A DNA stretch of 64,000 nt. Origin: an uncultured Granulosicoccus sp. (lineage in GTDB: Bacteria; Pseudomonadota; Gammaproteobacteria; Granulosicoccales; Granulosicoccaceae). Below, piece after piece: positions 8,063 through 16,254 of the stretch (position 1 is the first letter of the stretch; each line of letters opens with the position of its first letter). A model generated the notes under the pieces. The model was not told where the DNA came from, did no database searches, and worked only from the letters and a program-made list of their open reading frames with translations. The DNA lies in NCBI GenBank assembly GCA_947499955.1, contig CANMQI010000007.1, forward strand, positions 186,001-250,000, read 5' to 3'. The position numbers were made by a program, and so were the translations under genes.

Positions 8063-8925
8063 CAGGTGCGCTCCATTTTCAGCCAGCGTAAACACAGCAG
8101 ATATACGGCCGTAACGACAAGCATCAGGATGATGGACATTGACGCGGCAGCGGGAAGGTCAGCTCGTCTGCCTAGCTGGAGCATGATGATCTGTGGCAAT
8201 ACCAGTTCGTTGTTTCCGCCGAGAATCTGCGGAGTGATGTAGTCACCGATACACAGAACGAATGTCAGAAATGCACCGACCATGATGCCAGGCAAGGTCA
8301 GTGGCAGGATGACGTGCCAGAACGTCTGAAATGTATTGGCACCCAGGTCAGTTGCCGCGCGTTTATAGTTCGGCGACAGTTGTACCAGATTCGAATAGAT
8401 GGTCAGCGTCAGTAGCATGACGAAAAAGTGCACGAATCCGATGATGGTGGCGGATGTGGTACTGGCCAGCTGTAGAGGCTCGGAAATGATGCCCGCGCCC
8501 ATCAGCGCATTGTTGATAACGCCATTGCTGGATAACAGCAGTAGCCAGGAATATGACCTGACGACATAGGAAGTCCAGAAGGGCAGTATGGCGAGTATGA
8601 GCACAGCGCGTTGCAATCGTTTGGGTACGCGCTCTGCGATGATCCAGGCCAGCGGGTAGGCCAGTACCACGGATATGAGCGTCACAGCGAGGGTGATCTC
8701 GAGAGAGACAAACAAGCCCTTGAGAAGGTAGGGCTTGTCGAAAAACTCGAGATAATTGGCAAGATCCCAGGTATAGACGATCTTCCTTCTCACCAGTGAG
8801 GCAAAACTCATCGCAGCCATGAAGGCAAACGGCACGATGAAAAAGGCCATTGTCCAGAGCAGGGCTGGTGCGACGTAGAACCAGGCTCTTCGGACGTCAG
8901 ACTTCTCAAGCTTGTCAGAACTCAA
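8062..8925 (-). CDS. ABC transporter permease, PotB type
   Basis: This is the first membrane subunit of the importer, with 287 residues and six predicted helices. The coupling loop RAATDLGANTFQTFWHVILP is the EAA motif that docks on the ATPase. The N-terminal MSSDKLEKSDVRR is cytoplasmic. It sits 67 bp after the binding-protein gene and is coupled (TGATG) to the second permease. Together these genes form a complete polyamine-type importer. Confidence 0.92.
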   Translation of the reverse strand: MSSDKLEKSDVRRAWFYVAPALLWTMAFFIVPFAFMAAMSFASLVRRKIVYTWDLANYLEFFDKPYLLKGLFVSLEITLAVTLISVVLAYPLAWIIAERVPKRLQRAVLILAILPFWTSYVVRSYSWLLLLSSNGVINNALMGAGIISEPLQLASTTSATIIGFVHFFVMLLTLTIYSNLVQLSPNYKRAATDLGANTFQTFWHVILPLTLPGIMVGAFLTFVLCIGDYITPQILGGNNELVLPQIIMLQLGRRADLPAAASMSIILMLVVTAVYLLCLRWLKMERT

Positions 8926-8992
8926 GCGACTGTAGCCTCTTGTCTCGTGTACGACTCGGGCAGCTGCATGCGCATCAGATCAGAGAACGCCG

Positions 8993-10081
8993 CTAGTTTT
9001 GCAGCATTTCTGTCCAGACATCCTGCATCAGGTCATCCAGATCTGCATCAGGGGCCGGGTAGAGCTGAGAGTTGCTCAGGTATTGCGTCTGGTCGTCCCA
9101 GCGAAGCGCCGTTTTCTGTTCGTCTGACAGGTGCTCTCCTGCCAGCTTGTTTGCCGGCATGCCCCAGTAACAGGAGGAGGTGGCCAGCTTCGCCTGAGCT
9201 TCCGGACTGGTGATGTACTGCACGAAAGCAAGGGCCAGGTCTTTCTTGTCGGAATCCGCCATGACGCCGATGGATTGAGACCAGCGCAATCCTCCTTGCT
9301 CGGGAATGACCCAGTCCAGATCGGGTTTTTCTGCAGAGAGAACGGCAGTGACCCACTCTCCGCCACCGACCAGAATATCCACTTCTCCTGTGGCCAGCGC
9401 AGTCTGGGATGACACGACATCGCCAACCAGTTTGGACGCTGACTTCATGCTCAACAGTCTCTCTCTGATCTCGTCCATGTTCTCTTCATTGATGTTGGCA
9501 GTATCAATTCCGGCGGCCAATGCAGTGAGACCTATAACGGGCAGGTAGTAGTCATAGATGGCAATACGACCGGCATATTTATCCGACCAGATACTCGCCA
9601 TATCTTTCATGTCTTCCGGGTCAACCTTGGACTTGTCGAAGGAAATCGTGTTGTACCCGTATTTCTCCGTAATGGCGTAGGTTTTTCCGTCGACGGTATT
9701 ATTTTCTTCCATGACTATTTCCGGAAAGAAGTCAGCAGTGGCTAGCGCTTCTGCTGGAATTTCTCCGAGGATTCCTTCTTCGACGGCTCGGGGAACATCT
9801 ATGCCGTCGATCACCAGAACGTCCCAATCACCGGGTCTGGATTGATCGATGATGGAAAGGGCCGCGCCTGTTCCTTCGTATTCCTTCAGATTGACCTTGA
9901 CGTTGTTCGCTGACTCGAATGGCTCCAGCAACGCAGAGTCGGTATGGTCGCACCATACAAGTGCATTTATTTCTTCTTGCGCTAATACAGGGCTGGTTCC
10001 GGTCATTGCGACCAGGCAACTGATAGACAAGGTAGTGGTAATGAGACGACCGTTGATATTTCTGACAGCTTTCGCAGACAT
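8993..10081 (-). CDS. ABC transporter periplasmic substrate-binding protein, PotD-like
   Basis: This periplasmic receptor of the importer has 362 residues from the ATG at 10081. I chose that start because a GGAGG site lies just upstream and the protein then begins with a signal peptide (MSAKAVRNINGRLITTT... cut near SPVLAQ). The frame from 10174 would add 31 residues. The family resemblance is to the spermidine/putrescine-type SBP_bac_8 group: INALVWCDHTDSALLEPFE at the N-terminus and WVIPEQGGLRWSQSIGVM late. Acidic residues that bind polyamine amines cannot be confirmed by eye. It heads the operon with the two permeases, ATPase and MBL hydrolase, and is divergent from a TetR regulator. Confidence 0.9.
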   Translation of the reverse strand: MSAKAVRNINGRLITTTLSISCLVAMTGTSPVLAQEEINALVWCDHTDSALLEPFESANNVKVNLKEYEGTGAALSIIDQSRPGDWDVLVIDGIDVPRAVEEGILGEIPAEALATADFFPEIVMEENNTVDGKTYAITEKYGYNTISFDKSKVDPEDMKDMASIWSDKYAGRIAIYDYYLPVIGLTALAAGIDTANINEENMDEIRERLLSMKSASKLVGDVVSSQTALATGEVDILVGGGEWVTAVLSAEKPDLDWVIPEQGGLRWSQSIGVMADSDKKDLALAFVQYITSPEAQAKLATSSCYWGMPANKLAGEHLSDEQKTALRWDDQTQYLSNSQLYPAPDADLDDLMQDVWTEMLQN

Positions 10082-10172
10082 GCTATGCCCTCCAGGAATG
10101 CATTGATCAAGACCAAACAGCTTGAGTGCTGTTGCATTAGCAATTAGAATGAAGACACTGATTTTTAAAGTC

Positions 10173-10193
10173 AACTACAAAAATAAATTAGTT
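10173..10193. promoter_or_regulatory. Inverted repeat in the shared SBP/TetR promoter region
   Basis: AACTA (10173-10177) and TAGTT (10189-10193) form a spaced inverted repeat in the very AT-rich divergent promoter. It lies 25 bp before the TetR start and is a candidate operator for that regulator. The arms are short, so it may be chance. Confidence 0.3.
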
Positions 10194-10218
10194 CATTTTG
10201 TCGCAACAAGAGCATCAA

Positions 10219-10836
10219 ATGGCGGGGTTACGTGAGAAACAGAAGTTGGCTCGACGACATCGCATTCTGGAAGCGGCGACTACCTTGTTCCATCGAGACG
10301 GGTATGACAAAACACGCATCGAGGATATCGCTGAGCTAGCCGAGGTCTCGGCAGGGACGGCCTACAATTACTATCAGAGCAAGGCCGATATACTGATCGC
10401 GGTGGTCTCCATGGAAGTGGAGGAGACGTTTGCAGCGGGTGAGAAGCTGTTGGCATCGCCTCCCTCAACGGCTGCAGCGGCGCTGAACAAGCTCATTGCT
10501 CTCTATTACGAGCATTCGCTGGTCTACCTCAGCAAGGAGATGTGGCGTATGGCAATGTCCTTTTCCATTCAGCGACCCCAGACACCTTTCAGTCAACGCT
10601 ACTCGGAATTGGACAGGCTCATTTGTCTGCAATTCGCCTCTCTGATTCTTGTACTGCAGAAAAGTGGCAAGATAGAGCATTCCATCGATCATGACGCGAT
10701 GGCGCACGTCATCTTCAACAACCTGAACATGATGTTCGTCGAATTCGTGAAGAGCGATACCATGACCATTCAGGAGTTGAAAACAACTGTCAGGCGACAA
10801 ATCACTCCATTGGCGAAATTGATGAGCAGTGAGTGA
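10219..10836 (+). CDS. TetR-family transcriptional regulator
   Basis: This DNA-binding repressor has 205 residues from the ATG at 10219. The frame also opens at a TTG at 10198, but ATG is preferred. The N-terminal TetR helix-turn-helix reads IEDIAELAEVSAGTAYNYYQ at about residues 34-53. The rest is an all-helical ligand domain with no recognisable specificity. It is divergent from the PotD-like ABC operon across about 140 bp, so it probably controls that importer and senses its substrate or a product of the MBL enzyme. That role is inferred from position. Confidence 0.88.
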   Translation: MAGLREKQKLARRHRILEAATTLFHRDGYDKTRIEDIAELAEVSAGTAYNYYQSKADILIAVVSMEVEETFAAGEKLLASPPSTAAAALNKLIALYYEHSLVYLSKEMWRMAMSFSIQRPQTPFSQRYSELDRLICLQFASLILVLQKSGKIEHSIDHDAMAHVIFNNLNMMFVEFVKSDTMTIQELKTTVRRQITPLAKLMSSE

Positions 10837-10857
10837 GGTCTGTCTTCGCAGATGCAG

Positions 10858-10941
10858 TCAGTTGATGGATATCCACACATTCCGGGACGTTTTCATATCA
10901 CGCTCGCCGGTCTGCGGGTTTACCTCTGTCGCCGGGCATCT
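10858..10941 (-). pseudogene. Remnant of a MOSC-domain gene
   Basis: Read on the minus strand this 84-bp stretch gives CPATEVNPQTGERDMKT followed by a short unrelated tail and a stop. That is the conserved MOSC C-terminal motif, and it matches CPATEVNLETGERDMKT of the intact MOSC gene at 15302-16075. The nucleotide similarity to about 15410-15465 is also clear. A stop codon (TAA) lies two codons upstream in frame, and no MOSC start or N-terminus is present nearby. It is probably a decayed duplicate or the scar of a deletion. Confidence 0.7.
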
Positions 10942-11039
10942 TTAATGATCGACTGACGTCAAGTCCGCAACACTGCACGTTCGAGCTTGGCGAACCGGCC
11001 AAGGTCCTGCAGCCGGATCAAGGCTCAGGGTGCCGACTG

Positions 11040-11432
11040 TCAACTGATCCATTCAACATCCAGATAGATGATCTCATCATCACGAATCAGTGCCCAACCT
11101 GATTGCCCTGCCAGGTATTGCCAGGAATGCCCTGAGCTGGTGAATTCCCACCATTCGTCACCTGGACGCATGGTCTTGGCTACCTCCGGCAAGGATTTGT
11201 CAATCTCTCTGCTTACTTTGCGAGTCAGGTATAACATGCCTGTTTCACCACGGTAGGGTGGGTCGGAAGTGTAAATATGCTTCTTGACCCGCGTGGGTTT
11301 TGATTCAGGTGTCTGAGCTGTATTATTAGGTATGAAACCGTTTCCATCAGCTGACCGGGTGAATACATTATCAGTACTTTTCAACGCCCATTTCTTCGCC
11401 TCTGCAAATGTGGCGAAATAGCTATCATTCAT
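11040..11432 (-). CDS. Hypothetical protein, last gene of the unknown cluster
   Basis: I do not recognise this 130-residue protein. It has no signal peptide or membrane segment. It begins MNDSYFATFAEAKKWA, has a basic middle (KPTRVKKHIYTSD) and ends in an aromatic, acidic tail (ALIRDDEIIYLDVEWIS). The ATG overlaps the stop of the upstream small ORF by 4 bp (ATGA), which supports both the start and an operon with the three genes before it. Confidence 0.6.
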   Translation of the reverse strand: MNDSYFATFAEAKKWALKSTDNVFTRSADGNGFIPNNTAQTPESKPTRVKKHIYTSDPPYRGETGMLYLTRKVSREIDKSLPEVAKTMRPGDEWWEFTSSGHSWQYLAGQSGWALIRDDEIIYLDVEWIS

Positions 11433-11644
11433 GAATTGGATATCTCGGATCCTTTGAGCTGGAACAGCTTTTCTGTAGTGAACCGCGGAGCGATCTCGGG
11501 GCGAGAGGCATCAGACGAAGTTGCCGGTCCGCGATAGGAGAAGAGCGCAACGACGCCGGTCTGAAAATTGGTCGGTGTACGAGTACCCGGCAATGGTCTC
11601 TCAGCGGTAATGACTTGCGACGGTCCACAAGGACAAGGCGACAT
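11429..11644 (-). CDS. Small hypothetical protein (71 aa)
   Basis: This short reading frame begins MSPCPCGPSQVITAERPLPG; the CPCG start recalls zinc-binding SEC-C-like motifs but only two Cys are present. There is no other recognisable feature. Support comes from position: it starts 8 bp after the preceding gene's stop, and its own stop overlaps the next start as ATGA. It could still be a chance frame. Confidence 0.42.
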   Translation of the reverse strand: MSPCPCGPSQVITAERPLPGTRTPTNFQTGVVALFSYRGPATSSDASRPEIAPRFTTEKLFQLKGSEISNS

Positions 11645-11652
11645 TCATGTGC

Positions 11653-12039
11653 TTACAGATCGCGCTTGACCTTCTTCGCAGGCATGCCTCCCTGTATCAG
11701 TCGAAGCTTCGGTCGGGCAGGCTTTTTCCTGGGTGGTTCCGGACGACGAGTATGAATGTCATGCAGTTGTTTTGATAGATGGGCTTCTAGCTCGAGCAGT
11801 GCCCAATGAAGCTCGTGTTCCAGCAAGTCTTCTTCTTCCGGGCATTCGTTTTGCCAGGTATCCAGCAATGGCGTGATGACCGGCGCTTGTAGTGCGGTTC
11901 CATTCAACGCGATCAATTGCTTGCAGATGGACAATGCGCGAGTATCACTTTTGTGTTGCTGGGCCAACTCTCCGAAGAAGGGGAAGACACGGTCAACAAT
12001 TTTCTGAGGTCGGGAGACGGGGCGTGAGGATTTGTTCAT
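11653..12039 (-). CDS. Hypothetical protein, paralogue A of a tandem pair
   Basis: This 128-residue soluble protein belongs to no family I recognise. It is clearly related to the upstream neighbour: IVDRVFPFFGEL near the N-terminus corresponds to LVDATFAYFGDM there. ECPEEEDLLEHELHWALLEL corresponds to the neighbour's acidic WNCEYAEENEV region, and the C-terminal RPKLRLIQGGMPAKK to RPKLRVINGGLSAKP. The middle is predicted helical and acidic, the C-terminus basic with several prolines. It lies 50 bp after paralogue B and 8 bp before the small ORF, so all four are probably co-transcribed. Confidence 0.72.
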   Translation of the reverse strand: MNKSSRPVSRPQKIVDRVFPFFGELAQQHKSDTRALSICKQLIALNGTALQAPVITPLLDTWQNECPEEEDLLEHELHWALLELEAHLSKQLHDIHTRRPEPPRKKPARPKLRLIQGGMPAKKVKRDL

Positions 12040-12089
12040 GAGCGTTCTCTGAAGTCAACGAAGTTGCCGGGGTGTTTTTTTGACAAGGG

Positions 12090-12500
12090 TCAGAAGTCCA
12101 GATCGTAGTCCTCCACGATGTCTTCAGGCGCCACATAAGGCCGATCTGGCTTGGCGCTCAAACCCCCGTTGATCACCCGCAGCTTTGGTCGGGTGTTTCT
12201 GGAATCGAGATGAGGATGGTGCCGCTCTTGTATATTAAGAGTCATGCTGGTGTTGAATATCCGAAGCGCCCATAACACCTCCTCGCGGGTCACCTCGTTC
12301 TCTTCTGCGTATTCGCAGTTCCAGAGATCGATGAAGGCCAGGGTGTAATGATTACCCATCACCTTGTCACCAAGTGTCAAGAGGTGGCCGGAGATGCGTT
12401 GGGTTCGGGAGACTTCAGACAGTTCATCCGTCATGTCGCCAAAGTATGCGAACGTGGCGTCGACGAGTTTGTCCTGACGCGTTTTGGGTTCGGTGTTCAT
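12090..12500 (-). CDS. Hypothetical protein, paralogue B of a tandem pair
   Basis: This 136-residue protein, counted from the ATG at 12500 (the frame extends to 12554), is the first gene of the unknown cluster. It shares with paralogue A an N-terminal LVDATFAYFGDM segment, a central acidic helix and a C-terminal RPKLRVINGG signature. It differs in an additional acidic tail (APEDIVEDYDLDF). The start at 12500 is preferred because similarity to A begins shortly after it. No function can be assigned. A small adaptor or regulatory role would suit the size and the conserved C-terminal motif, but that is a guess. Confidence 0.7.
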   Translation of the reverse strand: MNTEPKTRQDKLVDATFAYFGDMTDELSEVSRTQRISGHLLTLGDKVMGNHYTLAFIDLWNCEYAEENEVTREEVLWALRIFNTSMTLNIQERHHPHLDSRNTRPKLRVINGGLSAKPDRPYVAPEDIVEDYDLDF

Positions 12501-12934
12501 GCCGGTGGCTCGTCCTGGGTGGAGGCCTCCGTTGCGGAAGCGCTTGGCCAGCATGAAAGCACAACCGAACGATGAAAAAAAGACGGTCCGAATTTCCGAT
12601 CAGGCCCGTTACAGCGAAGACGGCGAAAACAGTAGCGCTGACCGAATTATCCTTTCGTCAGTCAGCTTGACGTCCGTCACAACCACTGCCATCCGGACCC
12701 TCGACGGGGTTCGCACAAGTCTGGGTTCAACTGAAAAGCCTGGGAATCACGCTTATCCACAGAATCTGTGGATAAGCATGTGGATGGCACGCGTATAAGG
12801 TGCAGGAGGGGTGTCAGGCGGTGCTATCGAAAATCTGTACAAGGAATGACCAGTAGGCCTAGGCGTTCAAGGACGCTCCCCGCTGTCTTTTTCCAGGTTG
12901 TCTGCAAGGCTGGGAATCGGCCTGCAACACCAAA
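12501..12934. other. Intergenic region upstream of the unknown cluster
   Basis: About 430 bp lie between the BCCT gene's terminator and the unknown cluster. I see no credible gene. The notable content is the palindrome with two DnaA boxes at 12751-12777. A partial third copy, TGTGGATGG, follows at 12780-12788. Confidence 0.55.
12751..12777. promoter_or_regulatory. Two inverted DnaA boxes forming a palindrome
   Basis: TTATCCACA (12753-12761) and its reverse complement TGTGGATAA (12767-12775) are both perfect matches to the DnaA box consensus. They sit in 13-bp arms that are exact reverse complements around one central base. No T-run follows, so a terminator is less likely than protein binding. 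Possible roles are DnaA-dependent control of the neighbouring cluster or a DnaA-titration site. Confidence 0.6.
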
Positions 12935-12959
12935 GAGGCCACCCGCATGGGGTGGCCTC
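12935..12959 (-). terminator. Intrinsic terminator of the BCCT transporter gene
   Basis: GAGGCCACCC (12935-12944) and GGGTGGCCTC (12950-12959) form a perfect 10-bp stem with a 5-nt loop, six bases after the BCCT stop. On the minus strand it is followed by TTTGGTGTT, a weak T-tract. Confidence 0.75.
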
Positions 12960-12964
12960 CGTAG

Positions 12965-14572
12965 TCACATCTTGGCGTGTTCCGAGCGCAGTGCCTTCCA
13001 CAGGCAATAGCACATCAGCAACACCACCAGGGTGAACGGGATGCCGGTTGATACGGCCGCACCCTGGAGCGCACTGAGTCCACCGCCGAGCAGCAGGGCA
13101 ATGGCCACCAGGCCTTCCAGTGTGCACCAGAAGACACGTTGTACAACCGGTGCATCCATCTTGCCGCCGGCGGTGATGGTATCGATGACCAGGCTGCCAC
13201 TGTCTGATGAGGTGACAAAGAAAATCACGATCAGCACCAGAGAGATCGGGGCAACGATGTTGTAGAGGGGCAGTTCCTTGAGGAAACCGAACAGTGCACC
13301 CTCTGGCGCAAAGGAGTCGATGACGGTGGCACGAACACCCTCGGCACCACCGGCATTGAGCATGTCGATGGCAGCGCCGCCGAACGTTGACATCCACAAG
13401 GCGCAAACTGCGGTCGGTGCCAACAGGGCGCAGATGATGAATTCACGCACCGTGCGGCCGCGGGAGATGCGCGCAATGAACATACCCACAAACGGTGACC
13501 AGGCTATCCACCAGGCCCAGTAGAAGGTTGTCCAGCCATGAAAGTAACTGGTGTCTTCACGCCCGAAGGGATTGGACAGGGCAGGAATCAACTTGACGTA
13601 GTCAACCATGACGCTGGCGTAGCGTGAAATGGCCGTGCCGACCCCGGTCACCAGAACGACGAAGATGAAGAGTCCTACCGCCATGACCATGTTGATCTCG
13701 CTGAGCCGCTTGACGCCTGCATCCATGCCCAGAAGCACCGAGCCCAGTGCAATCAGGGTTATGCCGATGATCAGCAAGACGATGACTGTGGATGAGGGTT
13801 CTATACCGAACACCTCGTATAGTCCGGAGGCCACCTGTTGCGCGCCAAGACCCAGAGAGGTGGTCAAGCCGAACAGCGTGGAGAATACGGCGAGGATATC
13901 GATGGCATGCCCCCACCAGCCCCAGATGCGTTCGCCGAGTATCGGGTAGAAGGCAGAGCGCAATGTCAGCGGAAGACCGAGGTTGTAGCAGAAGATCGCC
14001 AGACTCAAGCCGACGGCGGCATAAATGGCCCAGCCTTCCAATCCCCAGTGGTGGATGGTGCCTACCACCCCGATGTATTCATTGCCGGGCAGACTTGAGT
14101 CAATCCCCAACGGATTCGCGGCACCACTTTCAGCGAAGTTGTAATAGACGGGTTCCATGACGCCGAAGAACAGCAGACCGATGCCGATGCCTGCCGCAAA
14201 CATCATGGCGATCCATCCCGGATAGGAATAGTCAGGCCTTGCATCCTTGCCACCAATACGTACCTTGCCAACGGGCAGTACAATCAGAACCAGGCAGAAC
14301 AGAGTGATGGCATCGACCGAGAGCACCAGGAACCAGTCAAAGGTATTGGTCAGCCAGGGGCGCAACCAGCCGAAGAATTCGGCGCTAGCTTCCTGATTTG
14401 CCAGTGATATCAGGACGAAGGCACAGATGAGAACACTGGATATGACAAAAACCGGATTGTGCATTTCCAGACCAAATGGTCGGATATTGTCTTGCCCCAG
14501 TTCATGATCGGTTTCGAAATCGAATATTCGAGGGTCCGGATCGAGGCGTTTCTTCTTTTCAGTCACAGGCAT
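12965..14572 (-). CDS. BCCT-family transporter (betaine/choline/carnitine type)
   Basis: This inner-membrane secondary transporter takes up quaternary ammonium compounds. It has 535 residues with about 12 membrane helices. The family glycine stretch GIGIGLLFFGVMEP is at about 128-141. The signature segment WTTFYWAWWIAWSPFVGMFI holds the tryptophans that form the aromatic cage for trimethylammonium groups. The N-terminal 38 residues are charged and cytoplasmic, and the C-terminus is short, so the long osmosensing tail of BetP is absent. It stands alone with its own terminator. Substrate choice among glycine betaine, choline and carnitine, and Na+ or H+ coupling, cannot be settled here. Confidence 0.93.
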   Translation of the reverse strand: MPVTEKKKRLDPDPRIFDFETDHELGQDNIRPFGLEMHNPVFVISSVLICAFVLISLANQEASAEFFGWLRPWLTNTFDWFLVLSVDAITLFCLVLIVLPVGKVRIGGKDARPDYSYPGWIAMMFAAGIGIGLLFFGVMEPVYYNFAESGAANPLGIDSSLPGNEYIGVVGTIHHWGLEGWAIYAAVGLSLAIFCYNLGLPLTLRSAFYPILGERIWGWWGHAIDILAVFSTLFGLTTSLGLGAQQVASGLYEVFGIEPSSTVIVLLIIGITLIALGSVLLGMDAGVKRLSEINMVMAVGLFIFVVLVTGVGTAISRYASVMVDYVKLIPALSNPFGREDTSYFHGWTTFYWAWWIAWSPFVGMFIARISRGRTVREFIICALLAPTAVCALWMSTFGGAAIDMLNAGGAEGVRATVIDSFAPEGALFGFLKELPLYNIVAPISLVLIVIFFVTSSDSGSLVIDTITAGGKMDAPVVQRVFWCTLEGLVAIALLLGGGLSALQGAAVSTGIPFTLVVLLMCYCLWKALRSEHAKM

Positions 14573-14741
14573 CTCCAGCTGTGGTTTGTTGGCTCAGCAG
14601 TGGGTCATTCTGGTTGACTCGAACACATTCTTGCCAATGTGTCGCTTTTCACAATATACCAACGGAGAAGAATTTAACAGGCGTACTTGAGCAGGATGAA
14701 TTCGCACCGTGTTCAGGTGGTGCCTTGTTTGAAGCGAACGA

Positions 14742-15305
14742 TCAGCCTTTGCCGTTGACCTGGTTATGGCTGGAGAGCAATCGCTTTCGGGCGGAATTCA
14801 ACAGGATTCTGGAATAGAATCGATGGAACCCGGTCAACGCATGAAACACCACGCCAAAGCGGGTATCGGGTGTCTTCGGGAACACGACAGAGCCGAACAG
14901 AAGCTCGGTGCTCTCAAGGTCTTTGCCCGGGCAGTGGCGAACCATCAACCAGGAACCGGTGTTCGATTTCGGAAAGCGCAGCAGTATTTCATTGTTCAGC
15001 CGATTTTCCACGCGCCAAGCTGAAAAGCGGCTGGATCGGTCCGTTGCCATAGCTCTGGCGTCTTCATCGGACGAGGGCACTTGCAGTGCGAGGGCCAGTA
15101 GCTTGCGTTCGATGCTGAACGCCGGGGATGTGTAGAACGCGTAGAGATAGTCGGGCAGGCTGATGCTTGCCTCGATGCGCATCGAGTAGCAATCACAGTA
15201 ATTGGCCACCGTGCCGACTTCCGGCGATTCCGCGTAGGCCGCCAATAGCGAACCGGCAGGGATGTCGCAGGGGCCGGCACTATGTGCAGACATGCCGTGT
15301 CTCAC
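14742..15305 (-). CDS. Hypothetical protein coupled to the MOSC gene (possibly DUF2867-like)
   Basis: This soluble 187-residue protein starts at a GTG (15305) that overlaps the MOSC stop as GTGA; an ATG at 15293 is the alternative start. The C-terminal half, with WRVENRLNNEILLRFPKSNTG and FHALTGFHRFYSRILLNSA, resembles the DUF2867 type of small beta-rich protein in layout. I hold that weakly. Coupling to the MOSC gene suggests joint expression. No catalytic motif is evident. Confidence 0.62.
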   Translation of the reverse strand: MRHGMSAHSAGPCDIPAGSLLAAYAESPEVGTVANYCDCYSMRIEASISLPDYLYAFYTSPAFSIERKLLALALQVPSSDEDARAMATDRSSRFSAWRVENRLNNEILLRFPKSNTGSWLMVRHCPGKDLESTELLFGSVVFPKTPDTRFGVVFHALTGFHRFYSRILLNSARKRLLSSHNQVNGKG

Positions 15306-16075
15306 GCCAGCTCGACAGCACCGCCAACAGAGAGCACGCCGCCTTGAACCACTTCGGCATAAACACCCATATCCATATGGCTGTAGTGTTCGCGCAGCAG
15401 TCTGGGCGTTTTCATGTCGCGCTCACCGGTTTCCAGGTTGACCTCTGTTGCCGGGCATCGCCTGGTGCGCCTCACGATTTTCAGTCGTGCTGAACCGACG
15501 GTGATTTCCTGCCCCACCATGTCCAGTTCGGCAAAGGGTGCCAACCCTGATATTTGGATGTTGCCCCGAAATCGTCGAGGGTCGACAGCCTGACCGATTT
15601 GCCGTGCAAACGCATCCACACTGTCCACATTGATGATGGATACCGCATTCATCATCTCGGCAGAATCCACAGACACATCCGTGAAGCGATGCGGGGAGGC
15701 TTCATACAGTTGCGGATTCTCTTCATCCGGCAACGAGAGATACGCTTTGAGAAACTGACTGGCTTCCTGCTTGCCGGCCGCGGTGCCGATGTCGAAACGG
15801 CCGCTGATATCGTCGGCTGTCAGCGAGAGCATGCCGGTGTCCTCGTCGTACTCGGTGCCGAGCAATGCCAGGCTGGCATCCCGCGCCAGCATGTAGAACT
15901 TCCCCTTGGGCAGCGGTTTCGGGTTCGCCGGATCGAAGCCGCTGTTCGGGCGCGCAAAGCCGAACTTGCGATCACCGGGGAAACCGTGGCCGGCTTCGAG
16001 AGTCACGCTGTCAAGTATCTGGCCACTCAGGCCCTTGATCGGGAATCGGGTTAACGCTTCTATCTTCATTGCCAT
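15302..16075 (-). CDS. MOSC domain-containing protein
   Basis: This 257-residue protein has an N-terminal MOSC beta-barrel (ALTRFPIKGLSGQILDSVTL) and a C-terminal MOSC domain. The conserved motif is RRCPATEVNLETGERDMKTP, whose Cys is the presumed molybdenum-cofactor ligand in the family. Relatives include the mARC and YcbX/YiiM group that reduce N-hydroxylated compounds with a molybdenum cofactor. No fused ferredoxin domain is present, so a separate electron donor would be needed. It is followed by a GTGA-coupled unknown gene. A degraded copy of the same motif lies at 10858-10941. Confidence 0.88.
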   Translation of the reverse strand: MAMKIEALTRFPIKGLSGQILDSVTLEAGHGFPGDRKFGFARPNSGFDPANPKPLPKGKFYMLARDASLALLGTEYDEDTGMLSLTADDISGRFDIGTAAGKQEASQFLKAYLSLPDEENPQLYEASPHRFTDVSVDSAEMMNAVSIINVDSVDAFARQIGQAVDPRRFRGNIQISGLAPFAELDMVGQEITVGSARLKIVRRTRRCPATEVNLETGERDMKTPRLLREHYSHMDMGVYAEVVQGGVLSVGGAVELA

Positions 16076-16163
16076 GATGGACCTGTCTTTGTCATTGCCT
16101 GTAGCGTGGGCTTCCGGTCTGTGGATGAAGAAACCGGAGAGGGCGACAGCAATGTAACCCCGT

Positions 16164-16190
16164 TGCCTGATGCTCAGAGCATATCAGGCA
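16164..16190. terminator. Bulged hairpin between the DUF1566 and MOSC genes
   Basis: TGCCTGAT (16164-16171) pairs with ATCAGGCA (16183-16190), and GCTC/GAGC extends the stem across a small bulge. It lies 65 bp after the DUF1566 stop on the minus strand. No T-run follows, so termination is uncertain. Confidence 0.35.
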
Positions 16191-16254
16191 CACGCTACAG
16201 GCGGGTTATCACGGGTGGGAGGCGCAGGCGACTAAGCGACCCGACGACAACCCA

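Noticed and set aside
11425-11628. 67-residue minus-strand frame overlapping the 71-residue ORF
   Set aside because: Arg/Ser-rich composition of a shadow frame; the other frame has the coupled ATGA junction and the better start.
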